A program made the position numbers and the translations under genes. Shown here one piece after another: positions 32,080 to 41,556 of a DNA stretch of 64,000 nt (the stretch's first letter is position 1; each line of letters begins with the position of its first letter). Location of the stretch: the IMG/VR virus record IMGVR_UViG_3300008110_000034, positions 1 to 64,000 of that record; one strand, written 5' to 3'. This stretch comes from a virus. The notes beneath the pieces were generated by a model, which worked only from the letters and a program-made list of their open reading frames with translations, did no database searches and was not told the DNA's origin.

Positions 32080-32103
32080 TGCGAGCCGAAAATCGCATAG
32101 GAG
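32080..32103 (+). promoter_or_regulatory. Putative gp43 translational operator hairpin and Shine-Dalgarno
   Basis: TGCGA (32080-32084) pairs with TCGCA (32093-32097), leaving an 8-nt loop GCCGAAAA; AGGAG (32099-32103) starts two bases later and is 6 bases before the TTG start. A 5-bp stem with an 8-nt loop next to the ribosome site is the T4/RB69 gene 43 autoregulatory operator geometry. The loop sequence differs from T4. Confidence 0.6.
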
Positions 32104-32109
32104 ATATAT

Positions 32110-34779
32110 TTGTACGTAGACGCTTATTTTGATAGAGATTCTGATGTCATCAAAATAGTAGAAAGAAACAACAAGGGAAAAAGAGAATTTAAAGATTTTC
32201 CAGTTCGTTATACTTTTTACTATCCCGATCCTCGTGGTAAATTTACAAGCATTTACGGAGACCCGCTGTCTCGCGTAGTTTGTAGAAATTCAAAAGATTT
32301 CCGTAAGGAAATGGCTATCCACAGTAATAAAAAACTTTATGAAGCAGACATCAATCCAGTATTTGTATGTCTTAGTGAGAACTACCTTAATCAAGATGCA
32401 CCAAAACTAAACATTGCATTCTTTGACATCGAGGTAGACTTCGACCCTGAAAGAGGATACAGTACTCCGGAAGATGCTTTTATGCCTATTACGGCAATCA
32501 CTGTATACTTAAAATGGCTTAATCAATTAATCACTTTAGCTATTCCACCTAAAACTTTAAAAATAGATCAAGCTAGAGATCTTATTAAAGACGTACCTGA
32601 TACACATCTTTTTGAAAACGAAGGAGATATGTTAGAAACATTTCTTGATCTTATCGAAGATGCAGACATTTTAAGTGGATGGAACAGTGAAGGATATGAT
32701 ATTCCTTATACTGTTAATCGTGTTACTCGTGTACTAAGTAAGGAAGATACTAAAAGATTCTGTCTGTTCGGACAGTATCCTAAAAAACGAGAATACGAAA
32801 AATACGGTAAATCTGCCGTGACCTATGATCTGATAGGGAGAGTTCATTTAGACAGTCTTGAACTTTATAGAAAATACACCTATGAAGAAAGGCATTCTTA
32901 TAGACTTGATGCTATTGGAGAAATGGAAGTCGGTGAAACCAAGACTGTTTATGAAGGTACCTTAGATCAATTATACAACAATGACTTTCATAAATTTATT
33001 GTCTATAACAGACAAGACGTAGCACTACTGAATAAACTAGACAATAAACTAAAATTTATAGATCTAGCCAACACACTTGCACATGAATGTACTGTGTTAC
33101 TGCAGACTACTATGGGTGCAGTAGCAGTTACAGAGCAGGCTATCATTAATGAAGCACATCAACGTGGCTTTCAGGTGCCTAATAGACCAAGGCGTGATGA
33201 AGATGAAGATACACAAGCAGCAGGTGCTTATGTTGCATATCCTAAAGAAGGCTTGCAAGACTGGGTTGGTTCATTAGATATTAACAGTCTTTATCCTAGT
33301 GCTATTAGAGCATTAAACATGGGTCCGGAAACTATTGTTGGACAACTAAGGCCTGTATATACAGAAACATACGTCCATGAACAAATGACTCTTAAAAAGA
33401 AATCATTTGCAGCAGCATGGGAAGGCATGTTTGGTAGTTTAGAATTTGAATCTGTAATTAAAAAAGACAAAGCGACGGCTATCACTATTGACTTTGAAAA
33501 CGGTGAAGAAGTTGTCATGAGTGGTGCAGAAATTTATAAATTAATCTACGACAGTAATCAACCGTGGATGATGTCTGCAAATGGAACTATTTTTACCTAT
33601 GAAAAAGAAGGTATTATTCCAGGTTTGTTAAAGCGTTGGTATGCAGAACGTAAAGAAATGCAGGCTAAACTTAAAGAGTGTATAAATGCTAGTAACAAAA
33701 TTGAAGAGGAATATTGGGATAAGCGACAGTTGGTTAAGAAGATTAATCTTAATAGTTTGTATGGTGCTATTCTTAATCCTGGCTGTAGGTTTTTCGATAA
33801 AAGAATCGGTCAATCAACGACGCTTACCGGACGGCAAATTGCCAAACACATGGCAAGTAAAGTCAACGAAATAATTACTGGAGAATACGATCATGTTGGA
33901 AAAGCTATTATCTACGGCGATACTGATAGCTGTTATTTTTCTGCTTATCGGTCGCTTAAAAAAGATATCGACTCGGGCGCGATCCCGTGGACCAAAGAAA
34001 CAGTAGTACAGCTTTACGATCAGATTGGCCAAGAGGTAAACAATACATTTGCCGGATTTATGGAAAATACATTTCATTGTCCTAAATCCAGAGGCGAAGT
34101 AATTAAAGCTGGTCGAGAAATTGTTGGTTCAAAAGCATTGTTCATTACTAAGAAACGTTATGCAGTATTGTATTACGATAAAGAAGGCAAGCGCACAGAC
34201 ACAGATGGAAAGCCTGGTAAGATTAAGGCCATGGGTCTGGATCTTAAACGTAGCGATACGCCAGAATTTATTCAGAACTTTCTGAGCGATGTACTTGAAA
34301 AAGTATTAACAGGTGCCAATGAAGAACAAGTGCTAGAGCATATTTCTAAATTTAGGACTGAATTTAAATCTCGTCCTGGTTGGGAAAAAGGTAGTCCAAA
34401 ACGTGCTAACAATATTACTGACTATGAAGCTAAAGAAAAGCGGCAGGGTAAAGCTAATATGCCTGGACATGTTCGTGCAAGCATAAATTGGAATACGCTA
34501 AAGCGTATGTACGATGACAAATATTCTATGCAGATTGTCGACGGAATGAAAGTCATTGTATGCAAATTAAAAGAAAATCCATTAGGGTTTACATCAGTAG
34601 CTTATCCTACAGATGAACTACGATTGCCTAAGTGGTTCCAGGAGCTGCCATTTGATCATTTAGAAATGGAAGCAACTATTATAGATAACAAGCTAGAAAA
34701 CTTAATCGGGGTCCTAAATTGGGATGTTCGATCAACTGAACAAAATAATACGTTTAACAATTTATTTGATTTTAGTTGA
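32110..34779 (+). CDS. 43: Family B DNA polymerase (gp43 type)
   Basis: An 889-aa replicative polymerase, full length compared with T4 gp43 (898 aa). The 3'-5' exonuclease has FFDIEVDF (D106, E108) and W-N-S-E-G-Y-D-I-P-Y; the polymerase has motif A SLDINSLYPS near residue 390, motif B KKINLNSLYG near 546 and motif C YGDTDS near 602, and the C-terminus is clamp-binding length. The start is TTG 32110, 6 bases after AGGAG; no in-frame ATG fits. A weak start plus an upstream hairpin suggests translational control. Confidence 0.95.
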   Translation: MYVDAYFDRDSDVIKIVERNNKGKREFKDFPVRYTFYYPDPRGKFTSIYGDPLSRVVCRNSKDFRKEMAIHSNKKLYEADINPVFVCLSENYLNQDAPKLNIAFFDIEVDFDPERGYSTPEDAFMPITAITVYLKWLNQLITLAIPPKTLKIDQARDLIKDVPDTHLFENEGDMLETFLDLIEDADILSGWNSEGYDIPYTVNRVTRVLSKEDTKRFCLFGQYPKKREYEKYGKSAVTYDLIGRVHLDSLELYRKYTYEERHSYRLDAIGEMEVGETKTVYEGTLDQLYNNDFHKFIVYNRQDVALLNKLDNKLKFIDLANTLAHECTVLLQTTMGAVAVTEQAIINEAHQRGFQVPNRPRRDEDEDTQAAGAYVAYPKEGLQDWVGSLDINSLYPSAIRALNMGPETIVGQLRPVYTETYVHEQMTLKKKSFAAAWEGMFGSLEFESVIKKDKATAITIDFENGEEVVMSGAEIYKLIYDSNQPWMMSANGTIFTYEKEGIIPGLLKRWYAERKEMQAKLKECINASNKIEEEYWDKRQLVKKINLNSLYGAILNPGCRFFDKRIGQSTTLTGRQIAKHMASKVNEIITGEYDHVGKAIIYGDTDSCYFSAYRSLKKDIDSGAIPWTKETVVQLYDQIGQEVNNTFAGFMENTFHCPKSRGEVIKAGREIVGSKALFITKKRYAVLYYDKEGKRTDTDGKPGKIKAMGLDLKRSDTPEFIQNFLSDVLEKVLTGANEEQVLEHISKFRTEFKSRPGWEKGSPKRANNITDYEAKEKRQGKANMPGHVRASINWNTLKRMYDDKYSMQIVDGMKVIVCKLKENPLGFTSVAYPTDELRLPKWFQELPFDHLEMEATIIDNKLENLIGVLNWDVRSTEQNNTFNNLFDFS

Positions 34780-34783
34780 AAAT

Positions 34784-34791
34784 TCTAAATA
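34784..34791 (+). promoter_or_regulatory. Weak late-promoter-like box TCTAAATA
   Basis: TCTAAATA 21 bases before the sliding-clamp ATG at 34813. Two mismatches to TATAAATA; supported only by its position. Confidence 0.25.
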
Positions 34792-34812
34792 CAATCAGAA
34801 AAGGAAAATAAA

Positions 34813-35544
34813 ATGAAAGATATTTTAACAGACATCGTAGCACATACACATAGCCTGTCTATTTTACCTTTGGTAAAAATTACAGGAACTGAGACTGAGA
34901 CTGCCATTGAAGCAATGGCTGAAGATAGATCAGTTATACTCTCTGCAAAATCACATGAGCCGGTTGAAGAGTTCCAAGGAGTTTTTGGAATGCCTAATCT
35001 TGATAAACTAAAACTTCACTTAAACTATGAGGAATACAAAGAAGATGCTAAAATCGAATTAACTAGAGCTGTGCGTAATGGCGAAGAAATTCCAACAGGC
35101 ATTCACTTTGAAAATACAACTGGTGACTTTAAAAACGATTATCGTTTTATGAACGCCGACATTATTAACGAAAAACTTAAAACAGTTAAATTCAAAGGGG
35201 CCAATTGGGATGTTAGTATTGAACCGAGCATTAGTTCAATTCAAAGACTAAAGTATCAAGCTCAAGCACATAGTGAAGAGTCGACTTTCCAAGTAAAAAC
35301 TGAAAACAACAATTTAGTGTTATTCTTTGGTGATGCAGGCACTCACGCAGGAAGCTTTGTATTCCAATCAGATATAGAAAGTAAACTAAAACAGACATGG
35401 GCATGGCCAGTGTCGCAAGTGTTAAGTATTTTAAATCTAAGCGGAGACAAAAAACTGATGATTAGCGATGCTGGAGCTATGATGATCAGTGTAGACAGTG
35501 GTCTGGTAAACTACAACTACATTCTCCCAGCACAGACAAAATAA
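34813..35544 (+). CDS. 45: DNA polymerase sliding clamp (gp45 type)
   Basis: A 243-aa protein, close to T4 gp45 (228 aa). The overall beta-alpha repeat pattern and the C-terminus SGLVNYNYILPAQTK match the T4-type clamp. It gives processivity to gp43 and, in T4, is the mobile activator of late transcription with gp33 and gp55, which fits the late boxes here. Shine-Dalgarno AAAAGGA at 34799-34805. Confidence 0.85.
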   Translation: MKDILTDIVAHTHSLSILPLVKITGTETETAIEAMAEDRSVILSAKSHEPVEEFQGVFGMPNLDKLKLHLNYEEYKEDAKIELTRAVRNGEEIPTGIHFENTTGDFKNDYRFMNADIINEKLKTVKFKGANWDVSIEPSISSIQRLKYQAQAHSEESTFQVKTENNNLVLFFGDAGTHAGSFVFQSDIESKLKQTWAWPVSQVLSILNLSGDKKLMISDAGAMMISVDSGLVNYNYILPAQTK

Positions 35545-35553
35545 GGGATAACG

Positions 35554-35817
35554 ATGACATTCGTATTAAACTATGTTAAAGATCATATTCCTCAAATGGA
35601 AATGATTGGAGTAGTAATGCGTATTATAAGTTTTACATTAGTATCATGGTTAGGGCCAGCAAGTCCTTTTATGTTTGTTTGGATTTTTAACACTATAGAT
35701 GCTGTACTTTTAACGTATTGTGCAACTATAAAGAAAGACAAAGCATATACACTTTTAAATGGATTTTGGATCATAGTTGGTCTAATTGGAATTGCTAGGG
35801 CAGGAGGATTGTTATGA
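35554..35817 (+). CDS. Small integral membrane protein
   Basis: An 87-aa protein with about three hydrophobic segments (residues 15-33, 36-56, 65-85). It lies right after the clamp and overlaps the next gene by ATGA. No family recognised. Confidence 0.55.
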   Translation: MTFVLNYVKDHIPQMEMIGVVMRIISFTLVSWLGPASPFMFVWIFNTIDAVLLTYCATIKKDKAYTLLNGFWIIVGLIGIARAGGLL

Positions 35818-36272
35818 GTGGAATGAGAGAAAAAGATCAAGCAGATTTTGATTTAGAGACATTTGTGGACTTATTTGATACAGCGATGAGTTCAGATAAT
35901 CCAGCAGTACAACGTGCATTAAAGAATCTGATTCTTATTAGTGCTATGGTTAATGCGCAAAATGATCCTAGTGGTTTGACTAAAGGACCACTACGTAGAG
36001 TAGTCGAAGATATGAGACATCTAAGTAGAAGAATAGAGCAACTGGAAAGTGCAGGCGCATATAGATCTACATATACTACAAAAACTACTACAGGTACTGG
36101 AACTCCATACACGCCTAATCAGACTCAGTGGCCTAATGTATTGCCTGGAACTATTCCCCCTGGAACTATAATTGGTGGGCAAAGTATCAGTGGTGGTCCT
36201 AGTAATCTAGCAGCAACTAGTCAAATAGATGTTAAAGTAGGCAATTTATTAGATAAGTTAGAATTAAAATGA
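35814..36272 (+). CDS. Hypothetical protein with Thr/Pro-rich tail
   Basis: A 152-aa protein: a helical domain (1-78, ending RRVVEDMRHLSRRIEQLES) and a Thr/Gly/Pro-rich linker (TTKTTTGTGTPYTPN and beyond), then a short terminal helix. It overlaps both neighbours by 4 bases. No family recognised. Confidence 0.5.
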   Translation: MSGMREKDQADFDLETFVDLFDTAMSSDNPAVQRALKNLILISAMVNAQNDPSGLTKGPLRRVVEDMRHLSRRIEQLESAGAYRSTYTTKTTTGTGTPYTPNQTQWPNVLPGTIPPGTIIGGQSISGGPSNLAATSQIDVKVGNLLDKLELK

Positions 36273-37801
36273 ATAAAAATTTAACTGCATCTCAAAACGA
36301 TTATGCATATTTTTTGCCGGCAACTAGCGGGTTTTACGCAACCTTTATTGGTAAGCAACGGTACGGAAATTACGTTGACCCTGCACGTATTCCTAAAAGT
36401 TTTGTCAATGGTATAGAAAGTTTAAATTATCTTGAACCAGAAAAAGGATTATTTTATTATGATCACTGTCTGTATTCAGCAGGTCATGCTAACTTAGATC
36501 TTAACAAACAAGACGAAAGTGAAGACATGTTTCGTAATCGTGACCGCAGTACTTCATGGGTACTAGGTGACTCGGGCGGTTTCCAAATTGGTAAAGGTGT
36601 CTGGGAAGCAGATTGGAAAGATCCTAACTGTCCTAAAGCACAAAAGAAACGCAGTCAAGTGTTAAATTGGATGGATACACTTATGGACTACGGTATGTGC
36701 CTTGATATTCCAGCATGGGTCGCTCGTAGTCCGGAAGGACAAAAGGCTACCGGTATTACTACATATGCAGAAGCAGTGCAAGGAACGTATATCAATAATG
36801 ATTACTTCGTAAACAACAGAAATGGTAATTGTAAATTCTTAAATGTTCTGCAAGGCGAAAATCACGCAGATGCCGAAGATTGGTATCAGCGTATGAAAAA
36901 GTATTGTGACCCTAAGCAGTACAGTGACCGTGCATTTAACGGTTGGGCCATGGGCGGTCAAAACATGTGTGATATACATCTAGTTCTAAAAAGAATCAAC
37001 TCTTTAAGATTCGACGGCTTGCTAGAAAAAGATCAACAAGACTGGATGCACTTTTTAGGAACCAGTAAACTAGAATGGGCTACCTTACTAACTGATTTAC
37101 AACGTGCTATAAGAAAACACCATAACGAAAACTTTACTATATCATTTGACTGTGCAAGTCCATTCCTTGCAACCGCAAACGGTCAAATTTATGTTCAAAC
37201 AGAAATCGAAGATAGAACTAAATGGGTATATAGAATGGTTCCGTCAGTTGACGACAAAAAGTATGCCAACGATACTAGACTATTCAAAGACGTAGTGATC
37301 CAAGATGCAGTTTTTGAAAATTTTGAATCTAGTCCAATTATTGATCAATGTAGTATAAAAGATGTATGTATATATGCACCTGGTGATTTAAACAAAATTG
37401 GTAAAGAAGGCAGTACTAGTTGGGATTCATTTAGCTATGCCATTCAAATGGGGCATAATGTTTGGGCGCATATTAATGCTGTACAAGAAGCCAATCGGCA
37501 ATATGATTTGGGGAAAATTCCGTCAATGTTAGTTGACGAACGCTTTGATAGAGTTTATTATAAGGACATTGTTAACGAAATATTTTCTACAAGCGACAAA
37601 GGAAAGTCAGATAAAATCATTGAAGATTATTCCAAATATTGGATGAGTATTATTGGCACTAGAGGAGCAACAGGAAAAAGAACTGTAAACGCTCATACCT
37701 ATGCAGATAAACTATTCGATATTGACGCCAACGTTGCTAATATTAAAATTCCTAAACTAACCGAACCTGTTCAAACAACCTTTGATACATTATTTGAATG
37801 A
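36269..37801 (+). CDS. TGT-family transglycosylase, DpdA-like
   Basis: A 510-aa protein with the tRNA-guanine transglycosylase active-site pattern: DSGGFQ (101-106), LQGEN (194-198), GWAMGG (225-230), HFLGTS (261-266) and FDCASP (293-298), which corresponds to the nucleophilic Asp of TGT (FDCVxP). The TGT zinc site C-x-C-x2-C is not seen. Phage TGT paralogues (DpdA) insert 7-deazaguanine bases in DNA to block restriction. folE and queE nearby support this. tRNA modification is the alternative. Confidence 0.7.
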   Translation: MNKNLTASQNDYAYFLPATSGFYATFIGKQRYGNYVDPARIPKSFVNGIESLNYLEPEKGLFYYDHCLYSAGHANLDLNKQDESEDMFRNRDRSTSWVLGDSGGFQIGKGVWEADWKDPNCPKAQKKRSQVLNWMDTLMDYGMCLDIPAWVARSPEGQKATGITTYAEAVQGTYINNDYFVNNRNGNCKFLNVLQGENHADAEDWYQRMKKYCDPKQYSDRAFNGWAMGGQNMCDIHLVLKRINSLRFDGLLEKDQQDWMHFLGTSKLEWATLLTDLQRAIRKHHNENFTISFDCASPFLATANGQIYVQTEIEDRTKWVYRMVPSVDDKKYANDTRLFKDVVIQDAVFENFESSPIIDQCSIKDVCIYAPGDLNKIGKEGSTSWDSFSYAIQMGHNVWAHINAVQEANRQYDLGKIPSMLVDERFDRVYYKDIVNEIFSTSDKGKSDKIIEDYSKYWMSIIGTRGATGKRTVNAHTYADKLFDIDANVANIKIPKLTEPVQTTFDTLFE

Positions 37802-38052
37802 CTTTACCAGACGAAAGATTTCGAGCTGTGCTTAGAACAAGAGAGCTTTTAGTAAACTTGTGTAACCCGCAGCATACTCCCCGAGTTCCTAAAATTATCA
37901 GAGATGAAGCAAGATGGTGTCTACGACACTATCCTGATCATTACGATATGAATAAAACATCTCAAACAAGTCCGGATATTTTTCAAGAAAGAATGGAACC
38001 TGTAACTAAACTTTTTAAACAGTACGAGGAAAGTAAAAATGATCACAATTAA
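37798..38052 (+). CDS. BPSL0761-like small protein
   Basis: An 84-aa protein: LPDERFRAVLRTRELLVNLC followed by PRVPKIIRDEARWCLRHYP. This pattern is that of a small bacterial family I know as BPSL0761, of unknown function. It is coupled by ATGA to the transglycosylase and overlaps the next gene by 14 bases, so it may be part of the same pathway or a transferred host gene. Confidence 0.5.
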   Translation: MTLPDERFRAVLRTRELLVNLCNPQHTPRVPKIIRDEARWCLRHYPDHYDMNKTSQTSPDIFQERMEPVTKLFKQYEESKNDHN

Positions 38053-38554
38053 AGATTTTATGGAAGTTGTTGATTACCGTATCACCGAAGGTAGTCAATA
38101 CATGTGGAAATGCTACGGTTCCGATGCTTATAGATTAGACTCATGGAACGGTGACCACGACGGACATAGTGTTAGTATTGTATTCGATACCAAAACTCAA
38201 GAATTTTATGAAGTTAGTGTATATGATTATAAAAATCAACGTGCCTACAGATTAATTAATCCCAATTATAAATTTGCACACGACGACGAAGCTAGTAGTC
38301 GTGGTGTTGATCTTAATCAAGCATGGGACGATGTTAATTACACTGATTTGGATATTGCTGAAGATTTCTTAGAAAAGGCCGAGGCCATTGTTAATGGACA
38401 ACCTTATGATGAAAGAGTAATGATTGAACTTGACTTACCAGAGAATTTAATGCTAAAATTATACGAGTTAGCACACAAACAAGACATTACACTCAATCAA
38501 TTAGTTGAAAACATTATTAAGTTCGAAATAGAAAATAGAAAAAATGCAGCGTAA
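38039..38554 (+). CDS. Hypothetical protein with ribbon-helix-helix-like C-terminus
   Basis: A 171-aa protein. Residues 1-115 are an unassigned beta-rich domain; the last 45 (MIELDLPENLMLKLYELAHK, then T-L-N-Q-L-V-E-N-I-I) match the strand-helix-helix of RHH DNA-binding proteins. It could be a regulator or a protein that acts on DNA. It overlaps the next gene by 11 bases. Confidence 0.5.
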   Translation: MITIKDFMEVVDYRITEGSQYMWKCYGSDAYRLDSWNGDHDGHSVSIVFDTKTQEFYEVSVYDYKNQRAYRLINPNYKFAHDDEASSRGVDLNQAWDDVNYTDLDIAEDFLEKAEAIVNGQPYDERVMIELDLPENLMLKLYELAHKQDITLNQLVENIIKFEIENRKNAA

Positions 38555-39086
38555 TTATAAAGACGGTATTAAAAACGATGTAAATTTTTTCATCGGAAAT
38601 GAAGTTGAACACACTCCTGCATTCGGAATGCGTACAATGTTTGTTACTGGAGTACACAACATAGACGATATAGAAAATATCGTTAATGAAGAAAATTCAA
38701 AACTAGATAGATCATATCACATCAAGCATATTTTCTTTGGGGCTAATCATAGTTTCAATCCTCAAACATACGAGGAACATAAATTATGGGAAGAAATGAT
38801 ATTTTATTTCCTCAGAAAAGATTATCTGTGTTCTCTTGATATTCCTATAAATCAAGTAGAGGAATTCCATGAATCAGGTTACTGTGAATATGATAATTTT
38901 ATTCCTCAAATTCGTGTGCCGATTCCATATATAAAACTATGGAACTATAACACAATGGTTAAAATTGATGATAAAGATTTTAAAGCAACTAATCCTGGCG
39001 TATGGTCACACAGTCTACATACGCTAATGAATCGTAACAAATTTACAGACTGGTCGCAATACAATAATGACGAGATCGTTAAATGA
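38544..39086 (+). CDS. Hypothetical protein beside QueD-like gene
   Basis: A 180-aa protein with FFIGNEVEHTPAFGMRTMFV near the start and several His, Tyr and acidic residues. No family recognised. It is coupled (ATGA) to the QueD-like gene downstream, so a related role is possible. Confidence 0.5.
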   Translation: MQRNYKDGIKNDVNFFIGNEVEHTPAFGMRTMFVTGVHNIDDIENIVNEENSKLDRSYHIKHIFFGANHSFNPQTYEEHKLWEEMIFYFLRKDYLCSLDIPINQVEEFHESGYCEYDNFIPQIRVPIPYIKLWNYNTMVKIDDKDFKATNPGVWSHSLHTLMNRNKFTDWSQYNNDEIVK

Positions 39087-39478
39087 TTATTAAACAAGAT
39101 GTACGTCCAAATAAAATGATTTGGGTTACCTTTCGTAAGGAAGGGATCCATTGTTACCCGGCAGCAGCCACAGACACTAACCTAGCAACAGGAGATGAAT
39201 ATGATGTATCGTTCCTTGCTCATCCTCACCGTCATATTTTTCACTTTCGTGTGTGGATCAGCGTTACTCATAACGACAGAGATATCGAGTTTATCCAATT
39301 TAAAAGATGGCTTGAAAAATTGTATAATAGCGAACAAGCTGTATTGTCGCTAGATCATAAAAGTTGCGAAATGATGTCAGATGAATTGTATGACATGATT
39401 TCCAATAAGTATCCAGGCAGAGAAGTTTGGATTGAAGTCTCCGAAGATGGAGAAAATGGTAGTTTTATCAAATATTAA
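39083..39478 (+). CDS. Possible QueD/6-pyruvoyl-tetrahydropterin synthase-like protein
   Basis: A 131-aa protein with features of the T-fold QueD family: Cys24 (GIHCYPAA), a His cluster H47-x-H49-x-H51 in FLAHPHRHIFHFRVWI, IEFIQFKRWLEKL where QueD has D-F-x-x-L-K, LDHKSCE at 90-96, and a terminal V-W-I-E-V-S-E-D-G. The match is by pattern only. With folE and queE near by it would fill the second step of preQ0 synthesis. It could equally be an unrelated family. Confidence 0.4.
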   Translation: MIIKQDVRPNKMIWVTFRKEGIHCYPAAATDTNLATGDEYDVSFLAHPHRHIFHFRVWISVTHNDRDIEFIQFKRWLEKLYNSEQAVLSLDHKSCEMMSDELYDMISNKYPGREVWIEVSEDGENGSFIKY

Positions 39479-39500
39479 TAATTAACAACTAAGGAAAAAT

Positions 39501-39740
39501 ATGTCTCAAGAACGTCTTAAAAAATATTTTGTTATGAAACCTGAAGTAACAAAAATTTTCGATGATCTAGAAGCTTATCATAATTTTTGCAGATTCGAAT
39601 TGCTGCCTTTTAATCCGGCAGATCTATATAACAAATCAAGCACTATCTGGAATCAATATCTGCAATCAACTAGACCTCGTAGATGGAAAAACGACAGACC
39701 TGGATCATATAACGGTCATAAAAAACACTATACAAGATAA
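39501..39740 (+). CDS. Small hypothetical protein
   Basis: A 79-aa basic protein with Shine-Dalgarno AAGGAAA before ATG 39501, coupled by TAATG to the glycosyltransferase. Rich in Tyr, Arg and Trp. No family recognised. Confidence 0.5.
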   Translation: MSQERLKKYFVMKPEVTKIFDDLEAYHNFCRFELLPFNPADLYNKSSTIWNQYLQSTRPRRWKNDRPGSYNGHKKHYTR

Positions 39741-40837
39741 TGACAGTCTATATAGTAGATCTTGAGGCAGTAGAAACAAGGTATACTGCCCAATGGAAAT
39801 CTCATTTACCTAGTATTTTAAAAAAGAAAGGTTATGATGTTCAAGTTATATCTGGCCCTGAGGATATTCCTAGTGCCACTACTCCTGGCGCCTTCCTTAA
39901 TTTTGGCGGCACTAATGTCTATAAGTCTCGTCAAACTGAAGAGATTAGTAGACTGTTTACTACCGGTAAGATAAAATCATTTGATCACTTTGTGTTTACT
40001 GATGCCTGGCATCCCGGTATCATTAATTTAAAGTATATGAGCAGTCTGCTTAGTGTTCCAATTAAGATACACGCACTATGGCATGCCGGCAGTTATGACC
40101 CTCAGGACTTCTTAGGTCGTCTAATTGGTAACGAACCTTGGGTAAGACATGCCGAGAAGTCATTTTTTTATGCTATTGATTATAATTACTTTGCTACAAA
40201 CTTTCATATTGATATGTTTGTACGCAATTTATTGAACAACGGGCTGACGGAAAATCCATGGCTAGAAGATGATTTGCAGGATGCGTTAAAGGGTGATTGG
40301 CCTAATGTTGTACGCACAGGATGGCCTATGGAATATTTTCATGACATTTTCACACAATATCAAGGAATGCCTAAGCGTGATTTAATTCTCTTTCCTCACA
40401 GACTGGCTCCCGAGAAGCAGGTCAATATTTTTAGAGATTTAAAAGAACTGTTACCACAATATGAATTTGTAATTTGTCAAGAACAAGAATTAACAAAAAA
40501 CGAATATCATAACTTATTAGGCGAAGCTAAGATTGTGTTTAGTGCTAACCTACAAGAAACCCTAGGCATCAGCTGTTATGAAGGATGCGTACTCAATGCT
40601 ATTCCTATGGTTCCAGACAGACTTTCATATACAGAAATGTATTTTGACACATTCAAATATCCTAGCAACTGGACAGATACTTGGGACAATTATTTGGACC
40701 ATAGGCAAATGTTGGTAAAAACAATAATAGATCATATGACTTTTTACGAAACTAGACTGCCAATGTTGCATAAACAAACGGAGGCATTACGTGAGCAATA
40801 CTTCGCAGGAACCAATTTATACAATAACCTTAGATGA
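39740..40837 (+). CDS. GT-B type glycosyltransferase
   Basis: A 365-aa protein with the C-terminal half of GT-B enzymes: LFPHRLAPEKQVNIFRDL near residues 213-231 and ETLGISCYEGCVLNAIPMVP near 272-291 (the E-x7-E donor-site pattern). The N-terminal half has a Rossmann-like opening (TVYIVDLEAVE). Acceptor unknown: phage DNA, surface glycan or protein. A UDP-glucose dehydrogenase lies 3 kb downstream, which may supply the sugar. Confidence 0.65.
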   Translation: MTVYIVDLEAVETRYTAQWKSHLPSILKKKGYDVQVISGPEDIPSATTPGAFLNFGGTNVYKSRQTEEISRLFTTGKIKSFDHFVFTDAWHPGIINLKYMSSLLSVPIKIHALWHAGSYDPQDFLGRLIGNEPWVRHAEKSFFYAIDYNYFATNFHIDMFVRNLLNNGLTENPWLEDDLQDALKGDWPNVVRTGWPMEYFHDIFTQYQGMPKRDLILFPHRLAPEKQVNIFRDLKELLPQYEFVICQEQELTKNEYHNLLGEAKIVFSANLQETLGISCYEGCVLNAIPMVPDRLSYTEMYFDTFKYPSNWTDTWDNYLDHRQMLVKTIIDHMTFYETRLPMLHKQTEALREQYFAGTNLYNNLR

Positions 40838-41186
40838 ACTTGAGCCGTTAAAGCCCGAGGACATTACTGTTACTTGGGATATGAATAGTCTTCCAAGTTT
40901 GACTACATCAGACATTATAACATTAACAGGTACACCTTATAATTCAGGATCTTATACAATAGGCAATATAGAAACAGTAGATTTATCTGGTATTGATTCT
41001 TTTACTACTTTTAGTAATTTTTATAAAGACGAGTTTGATGGTAGATTTCCAGATTACGAACGTGTTCAAGAAATGTGTAAAGAATATCCTGGACTGGAAA
41101 TCGCATATCGAAAATTTAAAGAAGTTTATAAAATGGTTAAAGAAGATTTTGACGGAAAAGAAAGAGAACGTAAAGGATACAAGTAG
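40791..41186 (+). CDS. Hypothetical protein
   Basis: A 131-aa protein starting at GTG 40791, overlapping the glycosyltransferase by 47 bases. The N-terminal half is Thr/Ser/Leu-rich; the C-terminal half is helical and charged (FPDYERVQEMCKEYPGLEIA). No family recognised. Start uncertain because of the long overlap. Confidence 0.45.
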   Translation: MSNTSQEPIYTITLDELEPLKPEDITVTWDMNSLPSLTTSDIITLTGTPYNSGSYTIGNIETVDLSGIDSFTTFSNFYKDEFDGRFPDYERVQEMCKEYPGLEIAYRKFKEVYKMVKEDFDGKERERKGYK

Positions 41187-41187
41187 T

Positions 41188-41556
41188 ATGACGACGTTTA
41201 CTATACCTACCACAACTACTGGCCAAATTTATGTGTCTGCTGGTAACGGTGGAAGCGGTGGAACAGGTTCGTTTACTACAAGTACAAGTACAACTACTCA
41301 ATTCAATAACAGTAAGGGCAAACCTGTTATGGAAATTCCAAATAGCGACGACCCTAGTATCAAAATTAACGGCAGAATAGAATGGAATGGTGAAGACCTC
41401 CATAATAGATTAAAACGAATAGAAACTATGTTGAACATTCCTACAAGAGATGTTATAATGGAAGAGAAGTATTCAAAACTTAAGAAGATTAATGATGAAT
41501 ACAACAAAGCGTTAGCAGAATATAAAACTTGGGAAACTTTAAAGGGGTCAAAATGA
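41188..41556 (+). CDS. Hypothetical protein, Thr/Gly-rich N-terminus and coiled coil
   Basis: A 122-aa protein starting ATG 41188, one base after the previous stop. N-terminal TIPTTTTGQIYVSAGNGGSG is beta/low-complexity; the middle (IKINGRIEWNGEDLHNRLKR) and C-terminal coiled coil (about 90-120) are better structured. Possibly virion-associated. Coupled by ATGA to the next gene. Confidence 0.5.
   Translation: MTTFTIPTTTTGQIYVSAGNGGSGGTGSFTTSTSTTTQFNNSKGKPVMEIPNSDDPSIKINGRIEWNGEDLHNRLKRIETMLNIPTRDVIMEEKYSKLKKINDEYNKALAEYKTWETLKGSK

Noticed and set aside
32110-34779. Split or intein-containing DNA polymerase
   Set aside because: All exonuclease and polymerase motifs are in one uninterrupted frame of normal length.
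40993-41187. N-terminal extension of the gene at 41188
   Set aside because: It would overlap the 131-aa gene completely; the ATG one base after that gene's stop is a better start.
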